Of a stretch of 64,000 nt of DNA, positions 41,821 through 50,278 are shown piece after piece. The DNA is from CADCTP01 sp963849885 (GTDB taxonomy: Bacteria; Actinomycetota; Actinomycetes; Mycobacteriales; CADCTP01). The stretch lies in the NCBI GenBank assembly GCA_963849885.1, contig CAWKIV010000012.1, positions 1 through 64,000 on the forward strand. The letters run 5' to 3'. Below the pieces are notes generated by a model, which did not search any database, was not told where the DNA came from, and saw nothing but the letters and a program-made list of their open reading frames with translations. The first letter of the stretch is position 1. The number at the start of each line of letters is the position of its first letter. Position numbers and translations under genes: made by a program.

Positions 41821-42855
41821 GTGGACGTCGGAGTCCTGCTCAGCGACTTCCCGAAGAGCTGGGGGCCGAAGCGCCAGTTCGAGGAGCTGCTCCGCCAGGT
41901 GGAGGCCGCCCAGCGCAACGGCTTCCGGCACCTCTGCCTGGGCCAGCACTTCCTCTACGGCGACTACACCTGCCTGCAGCCGATCCCGGTCTTCGCCCGG
42001 CTGGCCGCCGAGGTCGACCCGGACGTCCGGCTGGTCAGCACGATCATCATGTCGCCCGTCTACCACCCGGTGCAGCTGGCCGAGGACCTGGCCACGCTGG
42101 ACGTGATGACCGAGGGGCGGCTCGTCGTCGGCATCGGGCTGGGCTACCGGCCGGAGGAGTTCGAGTACCTCGGCGTGCCCTTCGACCAGCGGGTCCGCCG
42201 CTTCGAAGAGGGCCTGGAGCTGATGAAGGCCATCTGGACGCAGCCGTCGGTCACCTTCGCCGGCGAGTTCTGGCAGCTGGACGCGGCCGAGCCGCACATC
42301 ACGCCCTGGCAGCAGCCGCACCCGCCGGTCTGGCTCGGCGGGCACGCCCCGCGGGCGGTACGCCGGGCCGGCCGGGTCGCCGACGGCTGGATCATCCCGC
42401 CGGCCGTGGAGATCGCCGACCTCGGCCCGCTGCTGGAGATCTTCCGGACCGAGCAGGCCGCGCGCGGGCTCCCGCCCCGGCTGCAGCCGCTGCGCCGCAA
42501 CGTCTTCCTCGGCACCGACCGGCAGGACGCGATGGAGCAGTTCATGCGGGCCTCGGCCAACCGCTACCTGCACTACGCGCGCCACGGCCACGAGCAGTGG
42601 CGGGTCGAGGACATCGAGAAGAGCTTCGCCGACGCCGTCGGCGCCCACGTCCTCGCCGGCGCCGCCGCCGACGTGCTCGCCGAGATCCGGCAGATCGCCC
42701 GGACCGTCCCGGTCAACCCGCTCATCCTGCGCGCCGGCTGGCCGGACATGGACCCGGACTGGTTCGTCTCCTACCTCGACACGCTGGGCACGGAGCTGGT
42801 GCCCGGCATCGCGGAGATCGAGCCGATGGACCTGACCGCCACCGCGGCGTCCTGA
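41821..42855 (+). CDS. LLM-class flavin-dependent oxidoreductase
   Basis: 344 residues, GTG 41821. VDVGVLLSDFPKSWGPKRQFEELL, HLCLGQHFLYGDYTCLQPIPVFARLAAEVD, IIMSPVYHPVQLAEDLATLDVMTEGRLVVGIGLGY and PHPPVWLGGHAPRAVRRAG. It is closer to the copy at 35021 (shared GQHFLYGD and LQP(V/I)P) than to 38589. A flavin monooxygenase or F420-dependent dehydrogenase acting early in the pathway is likely. It is followed at 12 bases by a VOC gene, then an NTF2-VOC fusion. Confidence 0.83.
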   Translation: MDVGVLLSDFPKSWGPKRQFEELLRQVEAAQRNGFRHLCLGQHFLYGDYTCLQPIPVFARLAAEVDPDVRLVSTIIMSPVYHPVQLAEDLATLDVMTEGRLVVGIGLGYRPEEFEYLGVPFDQRVRRFEEGLELMKAIWTQPSVTFAGEFWQLDAAEPHITPWQQPHPPVWLGGHAPRAVRRAGRVADGWIIPPAVEIADLGPLLEIFRTEQAARGLPPRLQPLRRNVFLGTDRQDAMEQFMRASANRYLHYARHGHEQWRVEDIEKSFADAVGAHVLAGAAADVLAEIRQIARTVPVNPLILRAGWPDMDPDWFVSYLDTLGTELVPGIAEIEPMDLTATAAS

Positions 42856-42867
42856 CGGGAGCGGGAG

Positions 42868-43383
42868 ATGCTGGGCATCCACCACGCGGGGATCGTCGTC
42901 TCCGACATCCACCGGGCGATCGACTTCTACACCGGCGTCCTCGGGCTCGAGCTGATGGCCGAGCTGACGCCGCCCAACCAGGGCCCGCAGATCGAGCGGA
43001 TCCTCAACCTGCCCGGCGCCCGGCTGCACGCCGGGGCCATGCTGCGGGCCGGCGCCAGCTGCGTCGAGCTGCACGAGTTCGAGGCTCCGGAGTGGACGGG
43101 CGAGCGCCCGATCCCGTCGCACGCGATCGGGGCCCAGCACGTCGCCTTCTGGTGCGCCGACCTGGCCGCCGAGAAGGCCGCCATCGAGGCCCGCGGCGGG
43201 GTCTTCATGACCGACGTCAACGTGGTCGACTCCGGACCCTTCGCCGGGCTGCGGACCGCCTTCATCCAGGACCCGGACGGCATCCGGATCGAGTTCCTCG
43301 AGGTGGCGTACTGGCTGGACGAGGAGCGCCGCGCCGGCGTCGAGCGCTACTGGGCCGAACGCCGGACAGGAGGGGCACGATGA
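42868..43383 (+). CDS. VOC/glyoxalase-family protein (methylmalonyl-CoA epimerase-like)
   Basis: 171 residues. LGIHHAGIVVSDIHRAIDFYTGVLGLE (His metal ligand), GASCVELHEFEAP, AQHVAFWCADLAAEKAAIEARGG and FIQDPDGIRIEFLEVAYW (terminal Glu). The pattern resembles epimerases that move a proton alpha to a thioester. GGGAG is in front of ATG 42868. Its stop overlaps the start of the fusion protein (ATGA). An acidic/Arg-rich tail of about 20 residues follows the domain. Confidence 0.76.
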   Translation: MLGIHHAGIVVSDIHRAIDFYTGVLGLELMAELTPPNQGPQIERILNLPGARLHAGAMLRAGASCVELHEFEAPEWTGERPIPSHAIGAQHVAFWCADLAAEKAAIEARGGVFMTDVNVVDSGPFAGLRTAFIQDPDGIRIEFLEVAYWLDEERRAGVERYWAERRTGGAR

Positions 43384-44288
43384 CCGAGCGGGACCCGGAC
43401 CTGGACCGGCAGGCCGCCGCGCTGCAGGCGGCCTGGTGCACGGCCGTCGACACCCACGACCTGGCCGCGCTGCAGTCGCTCTTCGTCCCCGGCGGCACCT
43501 TCCGCACCCGCGGCCGGCTGATGGACGCCGACGGCCGGGCCGAGTTCTTCACCGGCCTCTGGGCCGCCGGCGACGACCGGAGCACGCACGTCTGCCGGGA
43601 CGTCGTGGCCACCCGGACCGGCGCCACCGTCGCGGTGCGCGCGGAGATGGCGGCGACCTTCATCCTCGCGGACGGGTCGATCCGGCTGGCCTGGGGTCAC
43701 TACGACGACATCGCGGCGCCCACCCCGGCCGGCCTGCGCCTGGTCGCCAAGGACATCACCCTCGACCGGGTCGAGCTGCGCTCCACGGACCGGCACGGCA
43801 CCCGGCCCGAGCTCGACCACGTCGGCGTGGCCGTCGAGGACCTCGGGCGGATGATCCACCTGCTGACCGACGTGCTCGGCGGCACCCTGCTCAGCGGCGG
43901 GCTGGAGCCCCGGACGGGACTGCGCTCGGCCCAGGTCACCTTCGCCGGCGGCGGCAAGGTGGAGCTGCTCGAGCCGACGCAGGACGGGCCGGTCCGCGAC
44001 TTCGTCGGCGCCCGCGGGCCCGGGGTGCACCACCTCACCGTGCTCGTCGACGACATCGACGGGACCATCGCCCGGCTCACCGCGGCCGGGTTCCGGACGA
44101 CCGGCCGGTCCGAGCCGGACGACATGTGGCACGAGGTCTACGTCCACCCGCGGGACGCGGCCGGCTGCCTGATCCAGCTGGTCCGCGCCGGCCGCGGCTA
44201 CGGCGAGCCGGTGCCGATCACCGCGGCCGAGATCCTCGCCGACGAGTGGACCTGGGCGGACCGGAAGCCGGTACGCCTCGGCGGGTGA
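43380..44288 (+). CDS. NTF2-like / VOC domain fusion protein
   Basis: 302 residues with two unrelated folds in one chain. Residues 1-130 are NTF2/SnoaL-like (LQAAWCTAVDTHDLAALQSLFVPGG, STHVCRDVVATRTGATV, GHYDDI). Residues 140-280 are a VOC domain with LDHVGVAVEDLGRMIHLLTDVLGG, VTFAGGGKVELLEP, VHHLTVLVDDIDGTIARL and CLIQLVRAG. The operon neighbours encode a free VOC protein and an LLM enzyme, so the fusion probably channels an intermediate between two steps that separate NTF2 and VOC proteins perform elsewhere in the island. It converges with the acyl-CoA synthetase gene (12 bases between stops). Confidence 0.75.
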   Translation: MTERDPDLDRQAAALQAAWCTAVDTHDLAALQSLFVPGGTFRTRGRLMDADGRAEFFTGLWAAGDDRSTHVCRDVVATRTGATVAVRAEMAATFILADGSIRLAWGHYDDIAAPTPAGLRLVAKDITLDRVELRSTDRHGTRPELDHVGVAVEDLGRMIHLLTDVLGGTLLSGGLEPRTGLRSAQVTFAGGGKVELLEPTQDGPVRDFVGARGPGVHHLTVLVDDIDGTIARLTAAGFRTTGRSEPDDMWHEVYVHPRDAAGCLIQLVRAGRGYGEPVPITAAEILADEWTWADRKPVRLGG

Positions 44289-44300
44289 CGACGCGGCCGC

Positions 44301-45956
44301 TCAGGCGTCGGACGCGGTGAGCAGCCCGCGCAGGGCCGGCTTGGAGATCTTCGTCGCGGACATCGGCCACTCGGTCACGAACCGGACGGCGCGCGGCAGC
44401 TTGTAGGCCGCCATCGCGCCCCGGCAGAAGTCGAGGACCTCGGCCTCGGTGAGGCTGCGGCCGGGCGCGACCTCGATGAAGGCGACCGGCACCTCGCCCA
44501 GCCTCGGGTCCGGTCCGGCGACCACCTGGACCAGCGCGACCGCCGGGTGCCGGAGCAGGAAGCTCTCCACCTCGGCGGCGGCGACGTTCTCCCCGCCGAC
44601 CTTGATCATGTCCTTCAGCCGGCCGCGGAAGGACAGCCGGCCGTCGACCAGGGCGCCGAGGTCCCCGGTGCGGAACCAGCCGGGATCCGGCTCGCCGGTG
44701 ACCGCCGGGGCCGGGTCCTTGTGGTAGCCGGCCAGCAGGCAGTAGCCGCGGACCCAGATCTCGCCGGTGGCGCCGGGGGCCAGCTCGGCGCCGGCCTCGT
44801 CCCGGATGGACACCTCGATGCCGTCCAGCGGGAGCCCGGCCGTGGTCGCGCGCTGCTCGGGGGTGTCCGTGGCGTGGTTGACGCAGATCGCGCCGGACAG
44901 CTCGGTCGAGCCGGTCACCGAGACCTGCAGGGTCTTCGGGAAGCCCGCGCGCACGCGCTCGATCTCGCCGGGGGCCGCGGCCGTGGTCAGCACCCGCAGG
45001 TGGGTCAGCTCCCGCCCGGTCCGGCGCAGCACGTTCGCCAGGTCGAGGTAGAACGCCGGGAAGCCGGCGTACGCGATCGTCACCCGCTCCGCGTCGAGCA
45101 GGTCGACCGCGCTGCCGGCCTCGAAGTACGGCGCGCTGACGAAGGCCGCCCCGGTGGCGAACGCGCCGATCAGGGCGACGTACGCGCCGATGTGGCACAG
45201 CGGGGCCGGGCTCCAGACCACGTCGTCGGCGGTCATCCCCATCCGGCCGACCATGCCGAGGACGCCGGTGACGACCAGGGCGTGGTGGGTGTTGCGCACT
45301 CCCTTCGGGCGGGACGTGGTGCCGGAGGTGTAGAGCAGCAGGGCGGTGGCGTGCGGCTGGGACGGCACCACCCAGGCCGGGGTGGCGCCGGCCGGGGTGC
45401 GCCGGCGGGTGGCGCCGGCCGGGCCGGCCGGGTCCGGCCAAGGCGTGACCCACGGGTGCCGCGGCGGGCCGTACCCGGCGACGAAGCGCAGCAGCGGCGC
45501 CTCGGCGCAGAAGGCGGCCGGGCCGCCGAGCGAGGGCAGCGCCTCGGCCAGCCGGGCCGGGTAGTCGACCGGCTCGCCCTTCGGGTTGACCTCGGCCTCG
45601 CACACCGTGACCAGGCCGGCGAGGTCGGCGTGCGCGACGACGTACGGCAGCTCGTCGGTGCGGAAGCGGGTGTTCAGCGGCACCGGGACGGCGCCGCACA
45701 GGCTGATGCCCAGCAGCGTGGCCAGGAAGCGGCCGGAGTTGGGGATCAGCAGGCCGACGTGGTCGCCCGGGCCGATGCCGGCCCGGACCAGCCGCTCGCC
45801 GACCGCCAGCGCCTGCCCGGCCAGCTCGCCGTAGCTGAGCCGCGTCCCCGGGAAGGCGGCCGCGGTGCGCTCCGGCCAGCGCCGCGCGGCCCGCAGGAAG
45901 AGCTCCGGGAGGCCCAGGCCCAGCACCTCGGGGTCGACCGCGTCGTGGTCGCTCAT
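44301..45956 (-). CDS. AMP-binding acyl-CoA synthetase
   Basis: 551 residues. LLLYTSGTTSRPKGVRNTHHA is the ATP loop. VTGSTELSG, GWFRTGDLGALVDGRLSFRGRLKDMIKVGGENVAAAEVE and the catalytic Lys motif SATKISKPALR follow. It makes acyl-CoA from a free acid and ATP in the cytoplasm. An insertion rich in Pro, Ala and Gly (about residues 165-190, PAGPAGATRRRTPAG) lies before the ATP loop and is longer than usual. AGGAGG before ATG 45956. Divergent from the two hot-dog genes at 46072 and 46575; the shared control region has the 13-mer also seen at 15724. Confidence 0.86.
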   Translation of the reverse strand: MSDHDAVDPEVLGLGLPELFLRAARRWPERTAAAFPGTRLSYGELAGQALAVGERLVRAGIGPGDHVGLLIPNSGRFLATLLGISLCGAVPVPLNTRFRTDELPYVVAHADLAGLVTVCEAEVNPKGEPVDYPARLAEALPSLGGPAAFCAEAPLLRFVAGYGPPRHPWVTPWPDPAGPAGATRRRTPAGATPAWVVPSQPHATALLLYTSGTTSRPKGVRNTHHALVVTGVLGMVGRMGMTADDVVWSPAPLCHIGAYVALIGAFATGAAFVSAPYFEAGSAVDLLDAERVTIAYAGFPAFYLDLANVLRRTGRELTHLRVLTTAAAPGEIERVRAGFPKTLQVSVTGSTELSGAICVNHATDTPEQRATTAGLPLDGIEVSIRDEAGAELAPGATGEIWVRGYCLLAGYHKDPAPAVTGEPDPGWFRTGDLGALVDGRLSFRGRLKDMIKVGGENVAAAEVESFLLRHPAVALVQVVAGPDPRLGEVPVAFIEVAPGRSLTEAEVLDFCRGAMAAYKLPRAVRFVTEWPMSATKISKPALRGLLTASDA

Positions 45957-46011
45957 GCGGCTCCTCCTGACCGGCGGCCGTCGCGGGGTCGTTGCGGACC
46001 GGGTCGAGTCA

Positions 46012-46024
46012 ATGCTAACCATGA
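46012..46024 (+). promoter_or_regulatory. Operator-like 13-mer ATGCTAACCATGA
   Basis: Exact copy of the 13 bases at 15724-15736, placed in the 115-base gap between the divergent acyl-CoA synthetase and hot-dog genes. Contains TAACCAT (46016-46022). Confidence 0.5.
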
Positions 46025-46071
46025 CCCTGGATTGCCGCCGCCGTTCCGTGCCGCCGGCCGGGAAGGACCTC

Positions 46072-46578
46072 GTGAGCCACTCGCCCGAAACCGAGCAGCC
46101 CCCGCCGGCGCCCGCCGGCGCCGACGTGCGCACCTTCGAGCTGCCCGTCGACCCGCTCCAGGCCCGCCGCTTCGCCTACGCGGCCACCGACGAGAACCCG
46201 CTCTACTTCGACGACGAGGCGGCCCGGCGGGCCGGCTACCGCGGCGCGATCGCCCCGCCGATGTTCGTCTGCTCGATGTTCGACCACACCGCAGGGCCGC
46301 CGGAGCGCGAGCTCAAGACCGACGGCGTCGCCACCGGCCTGTTCCCCAGCGTCGTCCGGCCGGACTCGGCCCTGCTCGGCGGCGGGCAGGAGGTGGACTT
46401 CCTGGCGCCCGTCCACCTGGGCGACACCCTGCAGGTCACCCGGTCGCTGACCGACCACTACCGCCGCCCGTCCCGGCGCTTCGGCGAGCTGGAGTTCGTC
46501 GTCGTGGAGAGCCTCGTCGTCAACCAGGAGGGGACCCTCGTCGTGCGGATCGTCGACACCCTGGTCGTCAAGCAGTGA
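46072..46578 (+). CDS. MaoC-type hot-dog dehydratase subunit (FAS1-like N-terminal type)
   Basis: 168 residues from GTG 46072 with GGGAAGGA upstream. DPLQARRFAYAATDENPLYFDDEAARRAGYRGAIAPPMFVCSMF resembles the N-terminal domain of two-domain MaoC hydratases. GGQEVDFLAPVHLGDTLQVTRSLTDHYRR and FVVVESLVVNQEGTLVVRI complete the hot-dog. It is fused by a GTGA overlap to a second hot-dog gene, so the two probably form a heterodimer like the split steroid hydratases ChsH1/ChsH2 (known precedent; function here inferred). An upstream ATG at 46021 lies within the operator region and is not chosen. Confidence 0.76.
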   Translation: MSHSPETEQPPPAPAGADVRTFELPVDPLQARRFAYAATDENPLYFDDEAARRAGYRGAIAPPMFVCSMFDHTAGPPERELKTDGVATGLFPSVVRPDSALLGGGQEVDFLAPVHLGDTLQVTRSLTDHYRRPSRRFGELEFVVVESLVVNQEGTLVVRIVDTLVVKQ

Positions 46579-46982
46579 GGGCCGAGGTGCGGCTGGCCAA
46601 GGTGCCCACCATGGTCGCCCTGTTCCGGCTGTCGGCGGTGATGTGGAACGCGCACCGCGTCCACTACGACCAGGCGTACGCGACCGGGGTCGAGGGTCAC
46701 GCCGGGGTGCTCGTCCCGGCCAACCTGCTCTCCAGCTACCTCTGCGAGGCCGTGATGGCCTGGGGCGGGCCGGAGAGCCGGGTCCTGCGGATCACGTTCA
46801 AGACCCACGCGCCCGTCCTCGCCGACGCGGTCCTCACCGTCTGGGCCCGGCCGGGGGCGGCCGGCGACGGTGCCGGGGACGTCGACCTCGAGATCGGTAT
46901 CGACGACGCCGCCGGCGGCTCCCCGGTGACCGGGACGGCGCGGGTCCGCGTCCCGGCCCGGGCCGGCGCCCCGTCGCAGTGA
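46575..46982 (+). CDS. MaoC-type hot-dog dehydratase subunit
   Basis: 135 residues from a GTG overlapping the previous stop. VPTMVALFRLSAVMWNAHRVHYDQAYATG carries the HxxHYD-like motif (N-A-H-R-V-H-Y-D) used by HTD2/mesaconyl-C4-CoA hydratases. GVLVPANLLSSYLCEAVM, ITFKTHAPVLAD and a C-terminal beta strand TGTARVRV follow. It probably supplies the catalytic residues to the heterodimer with 46072. Last gene before the 300-base control region of the ABC importer. Confidence 0.72.
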   Translation: MRAEVRLAKVPTMVALFRLSAVMWNAHRVHYDQAYATGVEGHAGVLVPANLLSSYLCEAVMAWGGPESRVLRITFKTHAPVLADAVLTVWARPGAAGDGAGDVDLEIGIDDAAGGSPVTGTARVRVPARAGAPSQ

Positions 46983-47283
46983 CAGACCGGTTTGTCGCGC
47001 ATGGGTCAACAACGCCCCCGCCGGCGTCAGTGCCGGCCGGACGGCCGGGCCGCTGAGTTCGAATCGTTGTCTCGAAGAGCTTGCGCGGAGATTTTGCGAC
47101 TGTTAACTTCGACACTCATTGGACCTGATCATTGGTATCATGCGCATGGACTTCAGCAGAGCGTCCCGCTCCAGCGGTCCACACCGCGCCACCAAGTACA
47201 CACCGCACCCGGGGCGTGACGCGGACAGTCCAAGCAACCGACGCCCTGCTCCCGGTCCACTCGCAACGAGCGGAGATCCAGAG
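46983..47283 (+). promoter_or_regulatory. Control region of the ABC importer operon
   Basis: No gene is seen in these 301 bases. An AT-rich island (47095-47150) contains TATCAT (47136-47141, possible -10) overlapping the palindrome CATGCGCATG (47139-47148), which is also found at the thiolase promoter. The remaining 135 bases form an unusually long leader with no clear hairpin that I can assign. Confidence 0.5.
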
Positions 47284-48486
47284 ATGACGCAGGACAGGAA
47301 GGACAGCACGGCCGGGCGCTCGCGTCTCGGCCGGCTGGCCGGGGTCGTCGGCTCGGTCGCGGCGCTGGCGCTCGTAGCGTCCGCCTGCAGCCCGTCCGAT
47401 TCGGACTCCGGGGGCGGCGGTGGGAGCGACGGCCTCTCCGGCACGATCGACGTGCTGTCGATCCAGGACCTCACCGGCGCGGTCGGCTCGGTCGGCATCG
47501 CGACCCAGAACGGCATGAAGCTCGCCGAGAAGCAGATCAACGACAGCGGCATGCTCGGCGAGGCCAAGCTGAAGATCAGCTACGAGGACACCGAGACCAA
47601 GGCCGACCAGGCCGTGAGCCTGATGAGCTCGGCGGTCTCGACCGACGTCACCGCGATCTTCGGCCCGGTCTCCAGTCAGGAAGCCGTCGCCGTCGCCCCG
47701 ATCGGGCAGTCCGCCAAGGTCCCCATGATCTTCACCCAGGCCGGGTCGAAGGGCGTCGTCGACGCCGGCGACTACGTCTTCCGGGTCACCTCGCCGCAGC
47801 AGTACTACCAGCCGAAGATGGCGCGCTACCTCAAGACGGAGGGCATCAAGACGGTGTCCTTCATCTACAACTCGACCGTGCCCACGACGAAGGACCTCAC
47901 CGAGAAGACGATGCCGCCGCTGATGCAGGAGAACGGCATCGCGATCAAGGGCAGCTACGGCTTCCAGCTCGGCACCACCGACTACGCGGCGTACACCAGC
48001 AAGGTCGTCGGCGAGAACCCGGACGCCGTCGGCGTCGAGGTCACCAACCCGGAGGTGAGCCCGATCATCAGCTCACTGCGCAACGCCGGCTACGAGGGAC
48101 TCATCTTCGGCGGCACCTCCTTCGGCGCGGCCAGCCTCGCGGCCGCCGGCCCGCTGGGCAAGGGCGCCGTGTGGGCGACCGACTTCGACCCGAAGAGCGA
48201 CTTCCCGCAGACGAGCAAGTTCGTGACCGACTACAAGGCGATGTTCAACGCGGACCCGGTGAACTACGCGGCCGAGGGCTTCGACGCGGTGTACCTGCTG
48301 GCGTACGGGCTGAAGAACGCCAACAGCACCGACCGGACCAAGCTCCAGGCCGGGATGGTCCAGGCCTGCCAGGCCGGCTACGACGGAGCTCTCGGCCCGC
48401 TGAAGTTCGAGGGCAACGACCTCCGCCAGGAGGGTTACCTGCAAACCTTCGACGGGACGGCCGTGCAGTCGGTCGAGTCGTCCTAG
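47284..48486 (+). CDS. livK: ABC transporter substrate-binding lipoprotein (Leu/Ile/Val-binding type)
   Basis: 400 residues. Sec lipoprotein signal LAGVVGSVAALALVASAC with lipidated Cys35, a Ser/Gly-rich linker, then a periplasmic-binding fold of the Peripla_BP_6 class: IDVLSIQDLTGAVGSVGIATQNGMKLAEKQIN, AIFGPVSSQEAVAVAPIGQSAKVP and YAAEGFDAVYLLAYGL. In actinomycetes such proteins bind branched amino acids, but also aromatic or short organic acids. Placed inside a catabolic island, it likely captures the pathway substrate. It heads an operon with two permeases, two ATPases and a P450. ATG 47284 follows CGGAGATCCAGAG. Confidence 0.88.
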   Translation: MTQDRKDSTAGRSRLGRLAGVVGSVAALALVASACSPSDSDSGGGGGSDGLSGTIDVLSIQDLTGAVGSVGIATQNGMKLAEKQINDSGMLGEAKLKISYEDTETKADQAVSLMSSAVSTDVTAIFGPVSSQEAVAVAPIGQSAKVPMIFTQAGSKGVVDAGDYVFRVTSPQQYYQPKMARYLKTEGIKTVSFIYNSTVPTTKDLTEKTMPPLMQENGIAIKGSYGFQLGTTDYAAYTSKVVGENPDAVGVEVTNPEVSPIISSLRNAGYEGLIFGGTSFGAASLAAAGPLGKGAVWATDFDPKSDFPQTSKFVTDYKAMFNADPVNYAAEGFDAVYLLAYGLKNANSTDRTKLQAGMVQACQAGYDGALGPLKFEGNDLRQEGYLQTFDGTAVQSVESS

Positions 48487-48521
48487 CCGGGCGGCCGTAG
48501 GCGAGGAGCGCGGGAGCCGAC

Positions 48522-49415
48522 ATGATCCAGGTCATCGCAGACAGCCTCATCCTGGGCTCGGTCTACGTCCTGTTCGCGTTGGGACTGAGCCTGTCCTGGA
48601 GCGTGCTCAACCTCCTGAACCTCGCCTACGGCGCGCAGTTCATGCTGGGCGCCTACTTCGCCTACCTGGTCGGCAACGCTTGGGTGGCGCCCCTGTGGCT
48701 CGTGTTGCCGACCGTGGTGCTGATCGTCGCGGCCACGTCCGTCGTGGCCGACAACCTGGTGTTCCGCCGGCTGCGCACCAAGGCCGGCACGCCCGTCGAG
48801 AGTGAGCTGTCGATGCTGGTGGCCAGCATCGGCCTCGCGGCCGTGGCCATCACCCTGGTGCAGCGCGAGACGCAGGGCGAGTCCAAGTTCGTCCCCACCT
48901 CGGTCTTCCAGGTGGAGACGATCCGGATCGGGGACACCGTCCGGCTGACCAACATCCAGCTGATCATGCTGGTCGTGGCGGTCCTGCTGACCGTGACGAT
49001 CGCCATGGTGGTCAAGTGGACCCGCTTCGGCCGGGCGATGCGGGGCGTCGCCGTCGATCCCAAGACGTGCGAACTGCTCGGCGTGAACTCCAACCGGCTC
49101 TTCTCGACCACCATCGCGATCAGCGGCGCGATGGCCGGCCTGGCCGGCGTCCTGCTCGCCATCCACCTCAACTACGTCGACTCGCACATGGGCGACCCGC
49201 TGCTCACGAAGGCCTTCGCCATCATCATCATCGGCGGGGTGGGCAGCATCCTGGGCGCCGCGGTGGGCGGCTACCTGCTGGCCTTCGCCGAGACCGCCGT
49301 CGTCGCGTACGGCCCCGCCAACTACCGCGACGCGATCGCCTTCGTCGTCATCCTGGCTGTCCTACTGCTCCGGCCCAGCGGGCTGTTCGCCCGGAAGAAG
49401 TGGGAGCGGACATGA
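48522..49415 (+). CDS. livH: ABC transporter permease LivH-type
   Basis: 297 residues, mostly hydrophobic, with about eight membrane segments. The start IQVIADSLILGSVYVLFALGLSLSWSVLNLLNLAYGAQFMLGAYF is typical LivH. The cytoplasmic coupling loop reads KWTRFGRAMRGVAVDPKTCELLGVNSNRLF, and IIIGGVGSILGAAVGGYLLAF lies near the end. It forms the channel with LivM. Its stop overlaps the livM start by 4 bases. Confidence 0.9.
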   Translation: MIQVIADSLILGSVYVLFALGLSLSWSVLNLLNLAYGAQFMLGAYFAYLVGNAWVAPLWLVLPTVVLIVAATSVVADNLVFRRLRTKAGTPVESELSMLVASIGLAAVAITLVQRETQGESKFVPTSVFQVETIRIGDTVRLTNIQLIMLVVAVLLTVTIAMVVKWTRFGRAMRGVAVDPKTCELLGVNSNRLFSTTIAISGAMAGLAGVLLAIHLNYVDSHMGDPLLTKAFAIIIIGGVGSILGAAVGGYLLAFAETAVVAYGPANYRDAIAFVVILAVLLLRPSGLFARKKWERT

Positions 49416-50278
49416 CCGACTACTTCAACGCCAACGAGGTCCTCTTCCAGCAGACCCTCGTCTACGTGCTGCTGGCGATCAGCCTGCAGGTGGTGCTGCG
49501 CTGCGGGGTCGTCTCGCTGGCCTCGATCGGCTTCTACACCCTCGGCGCGTACGCGAGCGCGATCGCCATCAAGGAGGGCGGCTGGCCACCGATACTCATC
49601 CTGCCGCTGGTGACGCTGGCCGCCGGCCTGCTCGGCTACGCCTTCGGCAAGCCGCTGGCCAAGCTGCGCGGGCTCTACCTGGCCATGGCCACGCTGGCCT
49701 TCGACCTCGTCATCCCGGTCCTGCTCATCAACGGCGGCGAGCTGACCGGCGGGGCGCTGGGGCTCTACGCCATCCCGCTGTCGATCACCACCGCCTCGCT
49801 CTTCGTGATCGTCGTCGTGTGCGTGCTCGCGGTCAGCCAGATCGAGCGCGGCTGGATGGGCCGGGCGTCGCTGGCCCTGCGCAGCGACGAGAACCTGGCC
49901 CGCTCGATGGGCGTGCGGGTCACCCGGGAGCGCTACCTCGCGTTCGCGATCTCGGCGGCGCTGGGCGGCCTGGCCGGCGCGCTCAGCGCGATGCTCTTCC
50001 GGGCGGTGAGCCCGGCCAGCGGCGGCTTCACGCTCATCACCCTCGCGCTGACCATGGCGATCATCGGTGGCCGGGACTCCTGGGTCGGCGCGGTGATCGG
50101 CGCCTACATCGTCACCTGGGTGCCGGAGTGGCTGCGCTTCGTCGGCACCTGGCGCGGCCTGGTCTTCGGCCTGGTGCTGATCGTCGTCATCATGTTCTTC
50201 CCGGACGGCCTGCTCGGTGCCATCCGCCGGGTCATCGCCCGGATACGGTTCCGCCCGCGGGAGGCGGTGCCGGCATGA
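49412..50278 (+). CDS. livM: ABC transporter permease LivM-type
   Basis: 288 residues. Hydrophobic with LQVVLRCGVVSLASIGFYTLGAYASA, KLRGLYLAMATLAFDLVIPVLL, the coupling loop GRASLALRSDENLARSMGVRV and ALGGLAGALSAMLFRAVSP. It pairs with LivH. Unlike many LivM genes, it has no fused ATPase. ATG 49412 overlaps livH; the stop overlaps livG (ATGA). Confidence 0.9.
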   Translation: MTDYFNANEVLFQQTLVYVLLAISLQVVLRCGVVSLASIGFYTLGAYASAIAIKEGGWPPILILPLVTLAAGLLGYAFGKPLAKLRGLYLAMATLAFDLVIPVLLINGGELTGGALGLYAIPLSITTASLFVIVVVCVLAVSQIERGWMGRASLALRSDENLARSMGVRVTRERYLAFAISAALGGLAGALSAMLFRAVSPASGGFTLITLALTMAIIGGRDSWVGAVIGAYIVTWVPEWLRFVGTWRGLVFGLVLIVVIMFFPDGLLGAIRRVIARIRFRPREAVPA

